From Aristolochia californica (Eukaryota; Streptophyta; Magnoliopsida; Piperales; Aristolochiaceae): a stretch of 64,000 nucleotides of DNA. Where the stretch lies: positions 22,663,981 to 22,727,980 of the forward strand of contig JARWKL010000008.1 of NCBI GenBank assembly GCA_029961685.1, read 5' to 3'. The notes beneath the pieces are model-generated. The model saw only the letters and a list, made by a program, of their open reading frames with translations, was not told the DNA's origin and searched no databases. Shown here piece by piece: positions 60,721 to 64,000 of the stretch. The stretch's first letter is position 1; every line of letters starts with the position of its first letter. A program made the translations under genes and the position numbers.

Positions 60721-63700
60721 AAAGTGGGTTGTTTGACTCTGGTAAATATCCCACCGCACGTTAATTCCAAAAAGGATCTGTGGTTTTTAGGGAGAGTAAA
60801 CTCTATAAGTTTTTTATATATTAGGCTTTGCAATCAACGGAAAAGGGGGGCGACGGATTTAAATTGAGTGTTGACTCTCAAACCATAAGTTAGTTCTACC
60901 AAAAATTATGGCCGTTACACATCATTAAATGATAAAAACCTTTACGATTATCTATAATTGTTAGGTCAGCTTTTTATAAATGCACAAAAAGTGGGTTGTC
61001 TGGCTTGGTTGAATATCACACCGCACGTTAACTTGAGAATTTAACTTTTTTTCTCCTTAAAATTTTTGGATCATTAGGTCATTTGCGTCTTCAACATGTT
61101 TCAGGCATACATATCCATATTCAAAGCATGTTAGGAACAATTAGAAATCTCTTTCTCATCAAATTCCAAGCTATTAGGGGTTGTACTAGTGGAATTTCCC
61201 AAACATGAATAACAAATCTTTGGTGTTTATTTTTAGAGCGTGAAAAAATTTCTTCACTTACATTTATTATTGTTTTCAATTTTTTGCAAACATAAACTCT
61301 TCTTTTTTCATTTTGTTTTGACCTTTTTGGCCTAATCTTTTTGTTTACGAGAAAAAGGGAGAGTGAAATATTAAGTTTGGATTGGAAAATAAATAGAACA
61401 TCTAAAATGAAAATGCATCAATTCAGAGAAAGATAATTCCAAAATGATTCTATGATTTTCAGGGATTGTAAACTCTATTAATTTTTTATTTATTAGGTTT
61501 TGCAATCAAAGGAAAAGGGGGGTGAGGGATTTAAACTGAGTGTTGACTCCCAGACCATAAGTCATTTATAACCTAAATTATAGCCGTTACACATCATTAA
61601 TCGATCAAAACCTTTATGTTGATCTATGATTGTTACGTCAGCTTTTTGTAAATAGGCAAAATGTGGGTTGTTTGGCTCTGGTAAATATCCCACCACACGT
61701 TAACTTGAGAATTTAATTTTTTCTACTCGAAATTTTTTTATCATTAGGTCATTTGCATCTTCAACATGTTTCAGGCATGCATATCCATATTTAAAACATG
61801 TTAGGATCAATTATAAATCTCTTTGTTATAAAATTCCACCAAGCTATCAGGGGTTGTACTAGTGGAATTTCCCAAACATGGACAACAAGAATTTGGTGTT
61901 CATTTTTAGTGTGTGTAATAATTTTCTTTACGTACATTTATTATAGTTTGCAATTTTTTTGCATACCAAAACTCTAAAATTTTCATTTTTTTGTGATCTA
62001 TTTGCCTTATCTTTTTGTTTACGAGAAAAATGCAGAGTGAAAAATCAAGTTTGGATTTGAAAGAAAATTGAACATCCAAAATGCAAATGCACAAATGCAG
62101 AGAGAGATAATTCCAAAAAGTATTTGCGATTTTTAGGGATTGTAAACTCTTTTAGTTTTTTATATATTAGGTTTTGCAATCATCACAAAAGGGGTGGGGG
62201 GGGGGGGGGGGGGGGGTGGGGGGGTGGAGGCGTTTTTAATTGTGTGTTGACTCCTAAACCATAAGTCATTTCTAAAAAAAATTATAGCCGAGACACATTA
62301 TTAATCGATCAAAACCTTTACAATGATTTTTAGGGATAGTAAACTCTATTAGGTTTTATATATTAGGTTTTGCAATCAACGGAAAAGGGGGGCGAGTCAT
62401 TTTTAATTGAGTGTTGACTCTCAAACCATAAGTCTGTTCTACCAAAAATTATGGCTGTTACGCATCATTGTTAGCTCAGCTATTTCTAAATCCGCAAAAA
62501 GTGGGTTGTCTGGCTTGGTTGAATAGCCCATTGAACGTTAACTTGAGAATTTAATTTTTTTTCCTCCTTGAAATTTTTGGATCATTAGGTCATTTGCAAT
62601 TTCAACATGTTTCAGGCATACATACCCATATTGAAAACATGTTTGGATCAATTAGAAATCTCTTTCTTATAAAATTCCAAGCTATTAGGGGTTGTACTAG
62701 TGGAATTTCCCAAACATGGATAATAAATCTTTGGTGTTCATTTTTAGTGCGTGAAATGTTTTTCTTCACTTACATTTATTATAGTTTTCAATTTTTTGCA
62801 TACATAAACTCTAAAATTTTCATTTTGTTGTGATCTAGTTGCCTTATCCTTTTGTTTACGAAAAAAAAGGGAGAGTGAAATCTCAAGTTTGGATTGGAAA
62901 ATAAATAGAACATCCAAAATGGAAATGCAAAAATTCAGAGAAAGATAATTCCAAAAATAATATGTGATTTTCAAGGATTGTAAACTCTATTAATTTTTTA
63001 TATATTAGGTTTTGCAATCAACGGAAAAGGTGGGCGAGGGATTAAAATTGAGTGTTGACTCTCAAACCATAAGTCAGTTCTAACAAAAGTTATAGCCGTT
63101 ACACATCATTAATCGTTTAAAACCTTTATGATTATCTATGATTGTTAGGTTAGCTTTTTTTAAATGGGCAAAAAGTGGGTTGCTTGTCTCGAGTAAATAT
63201 CCCATCGCACGTTAACTTGAAAAATTAATTTTTTCTACTCCTAGAAATTTTTGGATCATTTGGTCATTTGCATCTTCAATAAGTTTCAAGGATGCATATG
63301 CATATTTAAAACATGTTAGGATCAACTAGAAATCTATTTCTTATAAAATTCCACACTATTAGGGGTTGTAATAATGGAATTTCCCAAACATGGATAACAA
63401 AACTTTGGTGGTCATTTTTAGTGGGTGAAAAAAATTTCTTCACTTACACTTATTATAGTTTTCAATTTTATGCATACATAAACTTTAAAATTTTCATTTT
63501 GTTGTGATCTATTTGCCTTATCTCTTTGTTTACAAGAAAAAAGCGAGAGCGAGAACTCAAGTTTGGATTTGAAAAAAAAAATTAACATCCAAAATGGAAA
63601 TGCACAAATGCAGAGAAAGATAATTCAAAAAAGTAGATGTAATTTTTAGGGAATGAAAACTCTTGTAGTTTTTTATATATTAGGTTTTGCAATCATAGAA

Positions 63701-64000
63701 AAAGGGGGGGTGAGGCATTTTTGTTAAATAGGTAAAATGTGGGTTGTTTGGCTGCAGTAAATATCCCATCACACGTTAACTTGAGAATTTAATTTTTTCC
63801 ACTTCTTTAAATTTTTGGATCATTAGGTCATTTGCATCTTCAACATGTTTCAGTCATGCATATCCATATTTAAAACATGTTAGGATCAATTATAAATCTC
63901 TTTCTTATATAATTCCACCAAGCTATCAGGGCTTCTACTAGTGGAATTTCCCAAACATGGACAATAAATCATTTTTAGTGTGTGAAATAATTTTCTTCTC
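60721..64000 (+). repeat. 678-bp satellite array to window end
   Basis: Continues the higher-order array, starting with another class 1 truncated monomer (junction near 60764) followed by type II sequence. Deleted monomers near 62325, 62470 and 63720. The array runs off the end of the window. No gene is visible. Confidence 0.95.
62196..62216. repeat. poly-G homopolymer, 21 nt
   Basis: Pure G run flanked by GGGGT on the left and TGGGGGGGTGGAGG on the right, at the fixed monomer position. Confidence 0.9.

Overview
This window looks like heterochromatic nuclear DNA from a flowering plant. I can find no host gene, rRNA, tRNA or CRISPR array. About 54 kb is one AT-rich tandem satellite with a monomer of about 678 bp, roughly 80 monomer equivalents. 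The rest is Ty3/gypsy LTR retrotransposon DNA and one very small SMART/TRIM-type element. The plant assignment rests on the retroelements: primer binding sites complementary to initiator Met-tRNA (TGGTATCAGAGC), a plant-type gypsy gag with a CCHC knuckle and a DGGS protease, and a 292-bp SMART-like element. The species cannot be told from this sequence.

Layout. 1-6186: satellite in reverse orientation. 6187-6326: a 140-bp LTR fragment exactly at a switch in satellite orientation. 6327-17537: forward satellite, including two related blocks about 4.66 kb apart. 17538-20994: three tandem 1150-bp composite units, each a deleted piece of satellite plus an LTR. 20444-24206: element B, minus strand, 3763 bp, two 551-bp LTRs, perfect CATAT target duplication, gag-protease only. 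24207-29857: forward satellite. 29858-32410: element A, minus strand, flanked by a perfect TAGTG duplication, with a 100-N assembly gap inside. 32411-58213: forward satellite with recurring truncated monomers that mark an irregular higher-order repeat of a few kb. 58214-60720: element C, plus strand, an intact 5' LTR, PBS and leader, a gag stub, then an inverted LTR fragment. A SMART-like element is nested in its leader (59374-59665). 60721-64000: forward satellite.

How the parts relate. A and C have the same long LTR type (724-751 bp, with repeated GTGGGACCCAC-like motifs in U3). B has a different, shorter U3 but a related U5, gag and PBS. In B the last residues of the pol polyprotein are encoded inside the LTR, while RT, RNase H and integrase are missing. 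No element here encodes all functions. Every gag copy is broken or truncated, so any past movement of B would have needed help in trans.

I found no new multi-gene system. The most informative signals are structural: the LTR at the satellite inversion, the satellite plus LTR unit triplicated into a new 1150-bp tandem repeat, truncation junctions shared among distant monomers, long G-runs at one fixed monomer position, an array of possible TCP-factor sites in the A/C LTR, and a SMART insertion whose paralogous empty site is present in the same window. The many short ORFs of 60-90 codons are products of the satellite, not genes.
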